This document shows positions 1 to 9,434 of a stretch of DNA of 64,000 nt, in pieces (position 1 is the stretch's first letter; the number at the start of each line of letters is the position of its first letter). Origin of the DNA: Rhodoferax lacus (lineage in GTDB: Bacteria; Pseudomonadota; Gammaproteobacteria; Burkholderiales; Burkholderiaceae_C); the NCBI RefSeq assembly GCF_003415675.1, contig NZ_QFZK01000002.1:186001-250000 (forward strand), in the 5' to 3' direction. Position numbers and translations under genes: made by a program. The notes below the pieces were generated by a model that saw only the letters and a list, made by a program, of their open reading frames with translations, made no database searches and had not been told where the DNA came from.

Positions 1-78
1 GATGCGTTGAAGCGTTCCAATATCAATATTGTGGGCGCTGTTTTGAATAACCCACCACTTATTGACGTTGCGCACTGA
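1..78 (+). CDS. C-terminal end of a probable capsule/EPS tyrosine autokinase (partial)
   Basis: Frame 1 is open from the window edge to a TGA at 76-78 and encodes 25 residues ending in VGAVLNNPPLIDVAH. A GxVLN segment of this kind lies near the C-terminus of BY-kinases (CpsD/Wzc/EpsG type), the ATPases that control polysaccharide chain length together with a membrane co-polymerase. The position just ahead of an O-antigen ligase-like gene in an EPS locus agrees. Only the tail is visible, so the Walker motifs that would prove the family are outside the window. Confidence 0.45.
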   Translation, partial: DALKRSNINIVGAVLNNPPLIDVAH

Positions 79-101
79 ATCGCTAGACTTCGGAATATTC
101 A

Positions 102-1586
102 ATGCCTGAGTACATAAGGGCGCTAGTTTTTATACTGGTGATGACAGCGCTGGTGTTTAAGTTCAGCGAAGCGCCTGCAACCGCGATAGCGATTGCTAAA
201 GGTGATTTTAAATCGCGTCGAAACACATGGATTTATATAACATTAGCTGGATTCTTGTCGCAAAATATATGGATATTTTATGCGATTGTGATTATCTTGG
301 CACTTCGAGCAGCAAAGAAGGATTCCAATAAAGTAGCACTCTTCTTCTTCTTGATACTGGCAATGCCGGAGTTGAACGCTTTTGTCCCAGGATTTGCAGG
401 CATCAGTTATTTTATCGCAGTTACTTACCAGCGAGTATTGGTTTGGATAATTTTGTTGCCTATATTTTGGAGAATTTTATTTGCACCAAATCAAGGTAAG
501 TTCAAATGGAACTTTGCAGATATTGTTCTGGTTCTATATTTTTCGCTTAATGCTATATTGCAATTCCAGTATCTAGTATTTACTGAGTGGGTCCGCTACC
601 TCTTGGGTTGGGTATTTGATGTATTAATACCGTACTTTGCAATTAGCCGTACCATAAAAGACATTAAGAGCTTCAGAGATGTGGTGATGTCTTTTGTTGT
701 TGGTGCGATGGTGATTTCAGTGGTGGGTATTTTTGAATTTAGTAAGCAATGGTTGGTTTACCAAACGTTGAGTGATGCCATCGGAGTTGATGGCGGTATG
801 GGTTACATGGGGCGTGGAGGCAATCTTCGCGCAATTGCTACTACAGGCCAAGCAATTGTATTGGGCTATGTGTTGGCAATAGCACTAACACTGTATGTCT
901 TTTTGAATAAAAGCGTGCCGAATAAAAAAGCATATTTCATTGGGTTTGCTTTGCTCATTGCGGGAGAAATATCTCCTCTGTCTAAAGGACCATGGGTGGG
1001 TGTGGCAATTGCAATAGTCGTAAGCATAGTATTTGGAGCGCATGCTTTTTCTCGGCTTGCAAAGGCAATGATCGCGGTATTAATGGTCTTCACATTGCTA
1101 TTGTTTACAGATTACGGAGATACCATAATTTCTTATTTGCCATTCGTGGGGAAATTAGATGAGGGCAGCATGGATTACAGGCGTTTGGTCATTGAGAAAT
1201 CTATGTCTGTAATTTATAATAATCCATATTTTGGGTCGAATGATTATTGGCTTTATCTTGAGGATCTAAGGCAGGGGCAGGGCATTATCGACATTGTAAA
1301 TAATTATATTGGTGTAGCCTTGAATTCTGGTTTTGTGGGATTGTTTCTTTATCTATTATTCTTTTGTAGTGTGTTTTCTCTTATGTTTCGTAGCATGCGG
1401 CGCACAACATTTTCGTCTGAGGAGCATGAGTTAGGTCAGGTCTTGATTGGTGCATTGGTAGGTATTATGGTTATGATGTCGTCTGTTAGTGATATTCTAA
1501 ATGTTCCGCTTTTGTGTTGGGGAATTGCGGCTATGGGTATTGCCTACTCCAAAATGGTGTTGGCTACAGATAAAAATTCTACATGA
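102..1586 (+). CDS. O-antigen ligase / Wzy-like polysaccharide polymerase, integral membrane
   Basis: This 494-residue protein has about ten or more hydrophobic segments and a long central periplasmic-type loop (about residues 215-275, including the Gly-rich stretch DGGMGYMGRGG). That layout is usual for the Wzy_C/O-antigen ligase family, which joins or polymerises lipid-linked oligosaccharide repeats on the periplasmic face. The ISPLSKGPW segment near residue 290 resembles the conserved motif region with a short basic/small residue patch. It starts 23 bases after the upstream kinase stop and its 3' end overlaps the convergent flippase gene by 8 bp. Base composition is lower in GC than the operon at 3-10 kb. 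Polymerase and ligase cannot be told apart by eye. Confidence 0.72.
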   Translation: MPEYIRALVFILVMTALVFKFSEAPATAIAIAKGDFKSRRNTWIYITLAGFLSQNIWIFYAIVIILALRAAKKDSNKVALFFFLILAMPELNAFVPGFAGISYFIAVTYQRVLVWIILLPIFWRILFAPNQGKFKWNFADIVLVLYFSLNAILQFQYLVFTEWVRYLLGWVFDVLIPYFAISRTIKDIKSFRDVVMSFVVGAMVISVVGIFEFSKQWLVYQTLSDAIGVDGGMGYMGRGGNLRAIATTGQAIVLGYVLAIALTLYVFLNKSVPNKKAYFIGFALLIAGEISPLSKGPWVGVAIAIVVSIVFGAHAFSRLAKAMIAVLMVFTLLLFTDYGDTIISYLPFVGKLDEGSMDYRRLVIEKSMSVIYNNPYFGSNDYWLYLEDLRQGQGIIDIVNNYIGVALNSGFVGLFLYLLFFCSVFSLMFRSMRRTTFSSEEHELGQVLIGALVGIMVMMSSVSDILNVPLLCWGIAAMGIAYSKMVLATDKNST

Positions 1587-2907
1587 GTACGTAGTTTGAT
1601 ATCAAGTAGCCTAATCCTGCGCCCATGCCGGCAAATAGAAATGAGCGCAATTCATGAAGTATAGAAAATACCGCGTTTTTATACATGCCGTACCAAAGCA
1701 AAAATAGTACGGGGACCTCTGTCAAAGCAACAGCCCAAACTACACCATACATGCCGGCATAAGCCCATCCAAAGGGTATGCCAACCAGTATTACAGCAGC
1801 TCGAAGTGAGTTCTGGAGCACGGCATATTTTGGCTTTCCAAGAGCAAGGAGACAGGATTCACTGCTGGTTAAAATGGAAGACATAAGCAGTCTTACACAC
1901 AGTATTTGCAGCATCCAGCCAGCATCCCTGTAGCGAACGTCATAGAGCAATGCAATAACTTGAGCACCTATTAACATTAGTACGGCGATGGGTACCACCA
2001 TCAGTCCATCAGTGAGCAAACGAGTCTTGTAAAAAACGGTCAGCAATCGAGATCGGTCTTTGTTGATAATATTGCTCAAAGCAGGGAACATAACATTGCT
2101 GTTGATCTTGCCCATTACACCGCTCACGACTTCACTTAACATAATTGCAATGCTGTACACGCCAAGTTGCGCAGCTGTCAAATACTTTCCCAGCATCATC
2201 CTGTCACCTTGCGAGTAGACAAGATAGATACAGCTGCTGAGTAATACCCATTTTCCAAAGTGAAATACCTCGGTGGCGACCGCAGGATCCCAGCGCAGCC
2301 GATTTCGCTTTCCTGGCAACAATGCATGGCTGTAATAAACTTGAAAAAATGCGCATATAACAACGCTGCCAATTAAAGCAGCTACGCTTGGGTAGAAATA
2401 AGCCCAAACTAATATTACTACTAGGCCAATAATATCATTGGCAAACTCCAGCATGGTGAGGCGACCGTATATCATGTTTCTCTGCATTACATAAACATTG
2501 GTTGAGCTAAAGCCTTCCAGCATATGAGCAAAGCCTGCTATGGGTATTAGCCAAACCAAGTCTGGCATTGCATAAAATTTTGAAACTGGATATGCAACAA
2601 GTGACATAGCTACGAAAAACAATAAACCCCGCACTATCTTCATAGTCCAGATGGTATTTAAAAAATCTTCTTCACCCCCTCTTTTATGTCTTAGTGCCGC
2701 CGCAGATAGGCCCGCATCAGACAACATTACCATGCCAAAGGAGACTGACCACACAATGGCCATGAGACCATATGCTTCAGGAAAAAGTAGGCGAGTCAAT
2801 ATCAGGCTTTTACCAAAGCGCAAGAGTTGGCTCGCCCCCATGCCAAGCATGGTCCAAGCAGTGCCTGTGAATATTTTTTGACGTAACGACTCAGAATTGG
2901 TGGTCAT
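1579..2907 (-). CDS. Polysaccharide flippase (Wzx/PST family)
   Basis: The protein is predicted at about 442 residues from the ATG at 2907 (MTTNSESLRQK). An in-frame ATG at 2958 adds 17 residues unlike the family and was not used. It has about 12-14 hydrophobic segments. The N-terminal pattern (GTAWTMLGMGASQLLRFGKS, then LTRLLFPEAYGLMAI) is typical of Polysacc_synt lipopolysaccharide flippases, which move undecaprenyl-linked repeat units across the inner membrane. Next to the polymerase-like gene it completes a Wzx/Wzy pair. It is read against its neighbours, and its stop overlaps the stop of the polymerase gene. Confidence 0.85.
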   Translation of the reverse strand: MTTNSESLRQKIFTGTAWTMLGMGASQLLRFGKSLILTRLLFPEAYGLMAIVWSVSFGMVMLSDAGLSAAALRHKRGGEEDFLNTIWTMKIVRGLLFFVAMSLVAYPVSKFYAMPDLVWLIPIAGFAHMLEGFSSTNVYVMQRNMIYGRLTMLEFANDIIGLVVILVWAYFYPSVAALIGSVVICAFFQVYYSHALLPGKRNRLRWDPAVATEVFHFGKWVLLSSCIYLVYSQGDRMMLGKYLTAAQLGVYSIAIMLSEVVSGVMGKINSNVMFPALSNIINKDRSRLLTVFYKTRLLTDGLMVVPIAVLMLIGAQVIALLYDVRYRDAGWMLQILCVRLLMSSILTSSESCLLALGKPKYAVLQNSLRAAVILVGIPFGWAYAGMYGVVWAVALTEVPVLFLLWYGMYKNAVFSILHELRSFLFAGMGAGLGYLISNYVLM

Positions 2908-3061
2908 GTATGTTCTTAATTGAAGCATAAGGCTCCTCATTGGAGCTTGTTTGATCATTGTAAACAGCCCACTCTTGTCGTACGACGCCGGATTCTGCAG
3001 CGGGGTACGGTATTTTTGTCAAAGCCCAAACGGGCTCCATTTCGTGCCCGATAATTTAGCC

Positions 3062-3574
3062 ATGTTTAAAAATATACGTGCCGACCTCAAAGCCCACGAT
3101 GGGCACTGGGCCGCACAGGGGTTTTGGGCATTGCTGGTGTACCGGTTTGGCCGTTGGCGCTACACCATCTCCACGCCGCTGCTCCGCAAGCCCTTCTCTT
3201 TTGTCTACAAGTTCCTTTTCAAAATGGTCCAGGTCTTTGCCGGTATAGAACTGCCCTGCGAAGCCACCATTGGCTCCAACTTCATCATCGACCATTCAGG
3301 CGGCATCGTCATCAGCGGCTACACCGTGTTCGGGGACAACTGCCGCATCCGCACTGGCGTAGTGATTGGTCTCAAGCGCTCCACCCACCCTTGCGCACCG
3401 CGGTTTGGCAACAACGTAGACATTGGCGCTGGCGCCAAAGTGCTGGGCGACATCACCATTGGCGACAACGTGCTCATTGGTGCCAACGCCGTCGTTACCT
3501 GCGATGTGCCATCCAACTCCATTGCGGTTGGCATTCCGGCCCAAATCCGACCCATGAAGGAACACTCCATTTGA
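3062..3574 (+). CDS. Serine O-acetyltransferase-like hexapeptide acyltransferase
   Basis: About 170 residues from the ATG at 3062 (MFKNIRADLKAHDGHW). The N-terminal RADL..HDGHW..QGFWAL..YRFG pattern followed by left-handed beta-helix hexapeptide repeats (IGSNFIIDHSGGIVISG, then VDIGAGAKVLGDITIGDNV, then IGANAVV) is the CysE-like fold. These enzymes transfer acetyl from acetyl-CoA to a hydroxyl. In EPS loci such copies usually act on sugars or on an aminoacyl precursor rather than in cysteine synthesis. It shares one base with the start of the next gene (TGATG), so it is translationally coupled. An in-frame ATG at 2951 was rejected because it overlaps the divergent flippase and lacks family similarity. 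Confidence 0.8.
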   Translation: MFKNIRADLKAHDGHWAAQGFWALLVYRFGRWRYTISTPLLRKPFSFVYKFLFKMVQVFAGIELPCEATIGSNFIIDHSGGIVISGYTVFGDNCRIRTGVVIGLKRSTHPCAPRFGNNVDIGAGAKVLGDITIGDNVLIGANAVVTCDVPSNSIAVGIPAQIRPMKEHSI

Positions 3575-4587
3575 TGCCGGATGCAGCTTCGCCACTTGCC
3601 GCTTCGCCCGCGCTCTTGGCAGTCGTCGCCATCGGCCGCAACGAAGGCCAGCGTTTGCAAGCCTGCCTGGCCTCTGCCCTAGCCAGTGGCCAAGTGGGCG
3701 CTGTGGTGTATGTGGACTCTGGCTCTACCGACAACTCGGTTTCCATGGCCTTGGGTCTGGGCTGCAGTGTGGTCAACCTCGACATGGCGCAGCCCTTTAC
3801 AGCAGCCCGTGCCCGCAATGAAGGCTTTGCCCGCGCCTTGCAGTTGCTGCCCAAGCTGCGCTATGTGCAGTTTGTGGATGGTGACTGCGAGCTGGTAGAC
3901 GGCTGGTTGGCAGCAGCCCTTGCGTTTGCAGGCGCACACCCGGATGTGGCAGCAGTGTGCGGCCGCCGCCGAGAGCGCTATCCCCACAATAGCATCTACA
4001 ACCAGCTGTGTGACATTGAATGGGACACCCCCGCAGGCCCGGCCAAGAGCTGCGGTGGGGATGTGCTGATGCGCGCAGATGCGCTGCAGGCCGCAGGGGG
4101 CTACAGGGCAGGCCTGATAGCCGGAGAAGAGCCAGAACTGTGTGTGCGCCTGCGTGCGGCAGGCTGGCGCATCTGGCGCCTGGACCACGAAATGACGCTG
4201 CACGATGCAGCCATCCTGCGCTTTGGCCAGTGGTGGAACCGCAGCAAGCGGGCTGGCTATGCCTTTGCCCATGGTGCGGCCCTGCATGGTGCCAAGCCAG
4301 AGCAACATTGGGTCCGCGAAACACGCAGTGCCTGGCTGTGGGGGCTGTGGCTGCCATGCAGTATGCTGTGCCTTGCTTTACTGACCCATGGGTGGGCATT
4401 GGGTCTGTTTCTTGCATACCCACTGCAGGCACTGCGCATTTACCTGCGCAACCGCAACAAGCTGCCGGCTGCGGGCTGGCATGCGGTCTTTTTGGTGCTG
4501 GGCAAGTTTCCGGAAGCACAGGGCGCACTGCGCTCATGGGTGCAACGGCTGGGGGGAAAAACCATGACACTGATTGAATACAAATAA
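3574..4587 (+). CDS. Glycosyltransferase family 2
   Basis: 337 residues from the ATG that overlaps the upstream stop. The GT-A fold signatures are visible: AIGRNEG near residue 20, VYVDSGSTDNS (nucleotide-sugar binding Asp) near residue 50, and the DxD-type VQFVDGDCEL near residue 105. A C-terminal hydrophobic pair (LWGLWLPCSMLCLALL and LGLFLAYPLQALR) suggests membrane attachment. It would transfer a sugar from an NDP donor to the growing lipid-linked repeat in the cytoplasm. The open frame extends upstream in this phase to 3124 but is only the shadow of the acetyltransferase gene there. Confidence 0.85.
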   Translation: MPDAASPLAASPALLAVVAIGRNEGQRLQACLASALASGQVGAVVYVDSGSTDNSVSMALGLGCSVVNLDMAQPFTAARARNEGFARALQLLPKLRYVQFVDGDCELVDGWLAAALAFAGAHPDVAAVCGRRRERYPHNSIYNQLCDIEWDTPAGPAKSCGGDVLMRADALQAAGGYRAGLIAGEEPELCVRLRAAGWRIWRLDHEMTLHDAAILRFGQWWNRSKRAGYAFAHGAALHGAKPEQHWVRETRSAWLWGLWLPCSMLCLALLTHGWALGLFLAYPLQALRIYLRNRNKLPAAGWHAVFLVLGKFPEAQGALRSWVQRLGGKTMTLIEYK

Positions 4588-4602
4588 ATTGCCGCTTGCT
4601 CG

Positions 4603-5823
4603 ATGAATTTACGCATCACCTATTTCGTCAACCAGTACCCCAAAGTAAGCCACAGCTTTATCCGCCGTGAAATCATGGCCCTGGAACGCCTGGGCTTCAG
4701 CGTGCAGCGCGTGGCCCTGCGTGGCTGGGATGAAAAGGTCACCGACAAAGACGACATCGCAGAGCAGGGCAACACCACCCATTTGCTCAAGGGCGGCCTG
4801 CTGCCTTTGCTGGCAGCCTTTGTGCGCACAGCCGTCACCGCGCCGCTGCTGTTTGCCAAAGCCGTGCAGCTGGCCTTTGGCATGTCGCACCGTTCCGAGC
4901 GCCCCTTTGTGTACCACCTGGTGTACCTGGCCGAGGCCTGCCTGCTGCTGGGCCATCTGCGCCGCTTTGGCAGCCAGCATGTGCACGCTCACTTTGGCAC
5001 CAACTCCACTGAGGTGGTGATGCTGGCCCATGCCCTGGGCGGGCCGGGCTTCAGCTTTACCGTGCATGGCCCGGAAGAATTCGACAAACCCCAGTTCATA
5101 GGTCTGGCAGAAAAAATCAAGCGCTCGGCCTTTGTGGTGGCCATCAGCTCGTTTGGCCGCAGCCAGCTGTTCCGCTGGATTGACTACACCCAGTGGCCCA
5201 AGGTGCATGTGGTGCACTGTGGCCTGGAAGAATCCTTCCATGCGCTGGCGCCTTCGCAGCCGCCCGACATCCCCAGGCTGGTGTGCGTGGGGCGCCTGTG
5301 CGAGCAAAAAGGCCAGCTGTTGCTGGTGCAGGCCATGGCCTTGCTGGCACAGCGCGGCATCCGGTTTGATCTGGTGCTGGCCGGTGATGGCGAAATGCGC
5401 CCCGAAATTGAAGCGCTGATAGACCGAAGCGGCCTGCGCCAGCAGGTGCGCATTACCGGTTGGATCAGCAGTGACCAGGTGCGCAACGAACTGCTGGCGG
5501 CGCGCGCCATGGTGCTGCCCAGCTTTGCCGAAGGGCTGCCCGTGGTGATCATGGAGGCCATGGCCCTGCGGCGCCCGGTGCTCACCACCAGCATTGCCGG
5601 CGTGCCAGAGCTGGTGCGCCATGGTGAAAGCGGCTGGCTGTTTGCTGCGGGTTCGGTGGAAGAACTGGCCGAGGCCATTGCAGCGTGCTTGTCTACGCCT
5701 GTGGAAGTGCTTCACGCAATGGGCGCACGCGCCTACGAGCGGGTGCTGCAGCGCCATTCGGTGGACACCGAGGCAGCCAAGCTGGCCGCCCTGTTTCAGC
5801 AAGCCATACGCCAAGCTGTCTGA
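4603..5823 (+). CDS. Glycosyltransferase family 4 (WcaL-like)
   Basis: 406 residues. The start YFVNQYPKVSHSFIRREI is characteristic of WcaL/AmsK-like GT4 enzymes of colanic-acid type pathways. HVHAHFGTNS sits near residue 127, and the GT-B donor site EGLPVVIMEAMALRRPVL (E-x7-E) near residue 310. The reaction is a retaining sugar transfer from an NDP-sugar to the repeat unit. It begins 15 bases after the GT2 stop and no strong ribosome site is seen, which suggests coupling. The next gene starts 3 bases after the stop. The specific sugar cannot be inferred. Confidence 0.88.
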   Translation: MNLRITYFVNQYPKVSHSFIRREIMALERLGFSVQRVALRGWDEKVTDKDDIAEQGNTTHLLKGGLLPLLAAFVRTAVTAPLLFAKAVQLAFGMSHRSERPFVYHLVYLAEACLLLGHLRRFGSQHVHAHFGTNSTEVVMLAHALGGPGFSFTVHGPEEFDKPQFIGLAEKIKRSAFVVAISSFGRSQLFRWIDYTQWPKVHVVHCGLEESFHALAPSQPPDIPRLVCVGRLCEQKGQLLLVQAMALLAQRGIRFDLVLAGDGEMRPEIEALIDRSGLRQQVRITGWISSDQVRNELLAARAMVLPSFAEGLPVVIMEAMALRRPVLTTSIAGVPELVRHGESGWLFAAGSVEELAEAIAACLSTPVEVLHAMGARAYERVLQRHSVDTEAAKLAALFQQAIRQAV

Positions 5824-5826
5824 GCC

Positions 5827-7047
5827 ATGCTGAGCCTTGCACAAACCCTGTTGACCGCCCTGGCGCTGGCCCTGCTGCTGCCCTGCACCGTGCTGCTGGT
5901 GCAGGTGCTGGTCGCCTTTGTGTCACGCCAGACCAATCCGGTGCCTGACGCCGACACAGCCAAGGTACCCACCCGCGTTTGCATCCTGATGCCGGCCCAC
6001 AACGAAGCCTTGGGCCTGGAAAAAATACTGCGCGCATTGCTGCCCCACCTGAACGCCCACACGCGCCTGCTGATGGTGGCCGACAACTGCAGCGACAACA
6101 CGGCAGACCTGGCGCGCAGCATTGCCGCAGGCCAGCACCCGATTGAAGTGGTAGAGCGCCAGCATGCAGAGATGCGCGGCAAGGGCTATGCCTTGGACTT
6201 TGGTGTGCGCCATCTGGAGGCCAACCCGCCTGATGTGGTGCTGATACTGGATGCCGACTGCGAAGTCACCGGCAATGCGATAGGCACCCTGGTGGCACAG
6301 TGCGTGGCGCAACAGCGGCCGGTGCAGGCGCTGTACCTGATGCGCAACCTGCCAGGGGCTTCCACCAAGAGCCGTCTGGCCGAATTTGCCTGGCTGGTCA
6401 AGAACCTGGTGCGGCCCTTGGGCTTTCATCGCTTGGGCCTGCCATGCCAGCTGATGGGTACCGGCATGGCATTCACCTGGGCGCATATCAGCCGGGCCAG
6501 CCTGGCCACAGGCCACATCGTGGAAGACATGCAACTGGGCCTGGACCTGGCACGCAACAATGCAGCGCCGCTGTTTTGCCCGCAGGCTTTGGTTACCAGC
6601 TATTTCCCCACGTCCCATGAAGGCATACAGGCGCAGCGCACCCGCTGGGAGCACGGCCACCTGGGCGTGATTGTGGGCCAGGTGCCCGCGCTGTTTGCAC
6701 AGTCTGCCATGCGCCGGAACCTGGGTTTGTTGGGCATGGCGCTGGACTTGTGCGTGCCGCCTCTGGCCTTGCTGGTTTTGTTTTTGGTGGCCGTGTGCGC
6801 CGCCACCGGCACCTTTTGGTTGGCCTTGGGCGCAGGCCTGATGGCAATGCAGCTAGCCGCAGTGGCCCTGGTGATCGTGGGCATTGCAATCGTGCTGGCC
6901 TGGCTGCGCTTTGGCCGCGACACCATCAGCTTCAGGCAGCTGTGTGGTGTGCCGCTGTACATCGTTACCAAGATACCGCTGTACTTCTTTTTTCTGGTGA
7001 AGCGGCAGGCTTCGTGGGTGCGCTCCAAGCGCGATGGTGAAACATGA
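5827..7047 (+). CDS. Membrane-bound processive-type glycosyltransferase family 2
   Basis: 406 residues with an N-terminal membrane segment (residues 5-35), a cytosolic GT-A domain and a C-terminal cluster of about three helices. All cellulose-synthase-like motifs are present in order: MVADNCSDNT, the DxD LILDADCEV, VEDMQLGLDLA (catalytic ED), and AQRTRWEHGHL (the QxxRW family motif). These belong to enzymes such as BcsA and the hyaluronan synthases, but simple non-processive transfer is also possible. The stop overlaps the next start in ATGA. Confidence 0.87.
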   Translation: MLSLAQTLLTALALALLLPCTVLLVQVLVAFVSRQTNPVPDADTAKVPTRVCILMPAHNEALGLEKILRALLPHLNAHTRLLMVADNCSDNTADLARSIAAGQHPIEVVERQHAEMRGKGYALDFGVRHLEANPPDVVLILDADCEVTGNAIGTLVAQCVAQQRPVQALYLMRNLPGASTKSRLAEFAWLVKNLVRPLGFHRLGLPCQLMGTGMAFTWAHISRASLATGHIVEDMQLGLDLARNNAAPLFCPQALVTSYFPTSHEGIQAQRTRWEHGHLGVIVGQVPALFAQSAMRRNLGLLGMALDLCVPPLALLVLFLVAVCAATGTFWLALGAGLMAMQLAAVALVIVGIAIVLAWLRFGRDTISFRQLCGVPLYIVTKIPLYFFFLVKRQASWVRSKRDGET

Positions 7048-8135
7048 AGAGCACGCAAGCCAATTTTGATCGCAAGGTGCATTGCCTGATGGGCTTGCCC
7101 TTTGACGCCATCACGCTGGCACAAGCTACTGAGCAGATCCGCCAGGCGGCCTTCAACCGCACACCGTGTTTTTTTTCTACGCCCAACCTCAACTTTTTGA
7201 TCGCTGCGCAAAGCAACAAGCCGTTCCGCGAGTCGGTGATCAAGAGCGACCTGAGCCTGCCCGATGGTATGCCCATTGTGTGGATGTCCAGGTTGCTGGG
7301 CATACCCATTACCGAGCGCGTGGCCGGGTCAGATGTGTTTGATGCCCTGCGCAAAGGCCGGGGCCGCAAGATCAAGGTCTACTTCTTCGGTGGCCAACCA
7401 GGCATTGCCGAGAAAGCCATGCAGATACTGAACGCCGAAGACGGCGGCCTGCAGTGTGTGGGTTTTGAAACCCCGGGCTTTGGCAGTGTTGCCGAGATGA
7501 GCACGCCAGACACCATTGCAAAGATCAACGCCAGCGGCGCAGAGTTTTTGGTGGTGTCTTTGGGGGCCGTCAAAGGCCAGGCCTGGATTGAACACAACCT
7601 GGCAGCCCTTGATGTACCCGTGGTGAGCCACCTCGGCGCCGTGTTGAACTTTGTGGCCGGCAATGTGCGCCGTGCGCCGCGCTGGATGCAAAACATCGGG
7701 CTGGAGTGGGTGTGGCGCATTGTGGAAGAGCCCACCCTGTGGAAGCGCTACCTGAATGATGTGCTGGGCCTCTTCAAGTTTGGCCTGGGCTTGGTCACTG
7801 TTGCGAATATTCGCCAGGTGCTGAAGCGGGACGCAAAGAGCGACCTGGCGCCCCTGGAGCTGCGGCATGTTTGCAATCAAGACACCCTGGACATTACCGT
7901 GTCTGGTGCCTGTGTCAGCAAAAACCTGAAGCCGCTCAAGGCGCTGCTGGGCCAGTATGCCAATCAGCAGCTCAACATCAGGCTGCATGTGGAAAACGTG
8001 CTTGCCATTGACAGTGCTTACTTGGGGCTGCTGACCCTTGTGTGCGGACAGCAATTGAACCGGGGCAAGAGCCTGCAAATTGAAGGGCACAAGAGTGCCG
8101 AGTTTTCTTTTGATGTTGTTTCTGAGTCTGCGTAG
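7044..8135 (+). CDS. WecG/TagA/CpsF-family glycosyltransferase with C-terminal STAS-like domain
   Basis: 363 residues. Residues 15-245 carry the WecG/TagA signatures: STPNLNFLIAA, SLPDGMPIVWMSRLLG, ERVAGSDVFDAL, VYFFGGQPG.AEKA, and the end RAPRWMQNIGLEWVWRIVEEP. This family transfers a ManNAc-uronate- or ManNAc-type sugar to a lipid-linked intermediate. Residues about 270-363 are an extra domain, LDITVSGACVS.....LDS-like AIDSAYLGLLTLV, then GKSLQIEG, with the fold pattern and Asp-Ser of a STAS (anti-sigma-antagonist-like) domain. TagA/WecG enzymes usually end near residue 245, so the tail is an unusual regulatory or docking fusion. It is coupled to both neighbours (ATGA overlap before, TAGATG after). 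Confidence 0.85.
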   Translation: MKSTQANFDRKVHCLMGLPFDAITLAQATEQIRQAAFNRTPCFFSTPNLNFLIAAQSNKPFRESVIKSDLSLPDGMPIVWMSRLLGIPITERVAGSDVFDALRKGRGRKIKVYFFGGQPGIAEKAMQILNAEDGGLQCVGFETPGFGSVAEMSTPDTIAKINASGAEFLVVSLGAVKGQAWIEHNLAALDVPVVSHLGAVLNFVAGNVRRAPRWMQNIGLEWVWRIVEEPTLWKRYLNDVLGLFKFGLGLVTVANIRQVLKRDAKSDLAPLELRHVCNQDTLDITVSGACVSKNLKPLKALLGQYANQQLNIRLHVENVLAIDSAYLGLLTLVCGQQLNRGKSLQIEGHKSAEFSFDVVSESA

Positions 8136-9434
8136 ATGGAACCCACTGTGACCAATCCACAAAAAGACTTGCGTGTGCTGATAGTTGCCGAGCATGCATC
8201 GGCCAAGTTTGGTGGCGAAGCCGTGTTGCCGCTGCATTACTACCGTGTGCTGCGCAAGCGCAACATACCGGTATGGCTGGTGGTGCACGAGCGCACCAAG
8301 CAGGAACTGCTGACCCTGTACCCCAATGACCAGGACCGAATACGGTTTGTGCCAGACACCAAGCTGCACCGGTTTTTGTGGAACGTAGGCACCAAGCTGC
8401 CAGACCGCATCTCCAACTTCACGGTTGGCTTTCTGATGCGGGTGGCCAGCCAGATCATTCAGCGCCGCCTCATCAAGCAGCTGATCAAAGAGGTGGGCAT
8501 CAACGTGGTGCACCAGCCCATGCCCGTGTCCCCCAAGGAGCCATCGTTGCTGTTCAACTTGGGGGTGCCGGTGGTGATTGGCCCCATGAATGGAGGCATG
8601 GACTATCCACCAGCCTTCAGGCGGCTGCAGAACAAGTTTGAGACAGCAGCAATGGCATTGGGGCGCAGCTTCTCCAGCACGCTGAATACATTCTTACCCG
8701 GCAAGAAGAATGCTGCAGTGCTGCTGGTGGCCAATGAGCGGACCAGACTGGCTCTGCCTGCTTGCCTGAAGGATGTAAAGACACAGATCCTGGTAGAGAA
8801 CGGTGTCGATCTGTCGCTCTGGAAAGACGCCGCGGTCAAGCCAGAAACAAAGCCAGACCAAGTGGTGCGCTTCGTCTACATGGGCAGGCTGGTGGACTGG
8901 AAGGCGGTAGACATACTGATCACCGCGTTTGCCATTGCCTCCAAAAGTGCCAACATTGCGCTTTCGATTATTGGGGATGGTGACCAGCGTGCCGCATTGG
9001 AGCAACAAGCCAGAGGCCTGGGCGTATGGGCTGAAGGAACCGAAGCTGGAAAGATCTTCTTTGTTGGCTGGAAGGCACAGGCGGAGTGTGCGCAATACCT
9101 GCAGAGCTCTGATGGCCTGGTGTTAACAAGCCTGATGGAGTGCGGTGGTGCCGTGGTGCTCGAGGCAATGGCAATGGGCTTGCCTGTTGTTGCGACCAAC
9201 TGGGGCGGACCAGCGGATTACATAGATGCGCGTTGTGGTGTATTGGTTCAGCCAACCGGCCGCGAGGCCTTCACCCGCGACGTTGCCGATGCTTTGGTTC
9301 AGTTGGCGAGCAATGCGGAACTCAGAAAGACCATGGGACGGGCGGGGCGCTCCCGCATAGAGAAAGAGTTTGACTGGGAAATCAAGGTAGATCAGATGGT
9401 GCAGATCTACACGCGAGAGGTACAAGCAGCATGA
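8136..9434 (+). CDS. Glycosyltransferase family 4
   Basis: 432 residues of GT-B type. An N-terminal acceptor domain (LRVLIVAEHASAKFGGEA) contains the GPMNGGMDYPPAF motif seen in a subgroup of EPS GT4 enzymes. The C-terminal donor domain has RFVYMGRLVDWKAVDILI and the E-x7-E element MECGGAVVLEAMAMGLPVV near residue 335. It probably adds one sugar of the repeat unit. It starts directly after the upstream stop and its own stop overlaps the next start by four bases, so it is part of the 3-10 kb operon. Confidence 0.87.
   Translation: MEPTVTNPQKDLRVLIVAEHASAKFGGEAVLPLHYYRVLRKRNIPVWLVVHERTKQELLTLYPNDQDRIRFVPDTKLHRFLWNVGTKLPDRISNFTVGFLMRVASQIIQRRLIKQLIKEVGINVVHQPMPVSPKEPSLLFNLGVPVVIGPMNGGMDYPPAFRRLQNKFETAAMALGRSFSSTLNTFLPGKKNAAVLLVANERTRLALPACLKDVKTQILVENGVDLSLWKDAAVKPETKPDQVVRFVYMGRLVDWKAVDILITAFAIASKSANIALSIIGDGDQRAALEQQARGLGVWAEGTEAGKIFFVGWKAQAECAQYLQSSDGLVLTSLMECGGAVVLEAMAMGLPVVATNWGGPADYIDARCGVLVQPTGREAFTRDVADALVQLASNAELRKTMGRAGRSRIEKEFDWEIKVDQMVQIYTREVQAA

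Noticed and set aside
4609..5844. 411-codon open frame on the minus strand
   Set aside because: Antisense of the GT4 gene, which has clear catalytic motifs.
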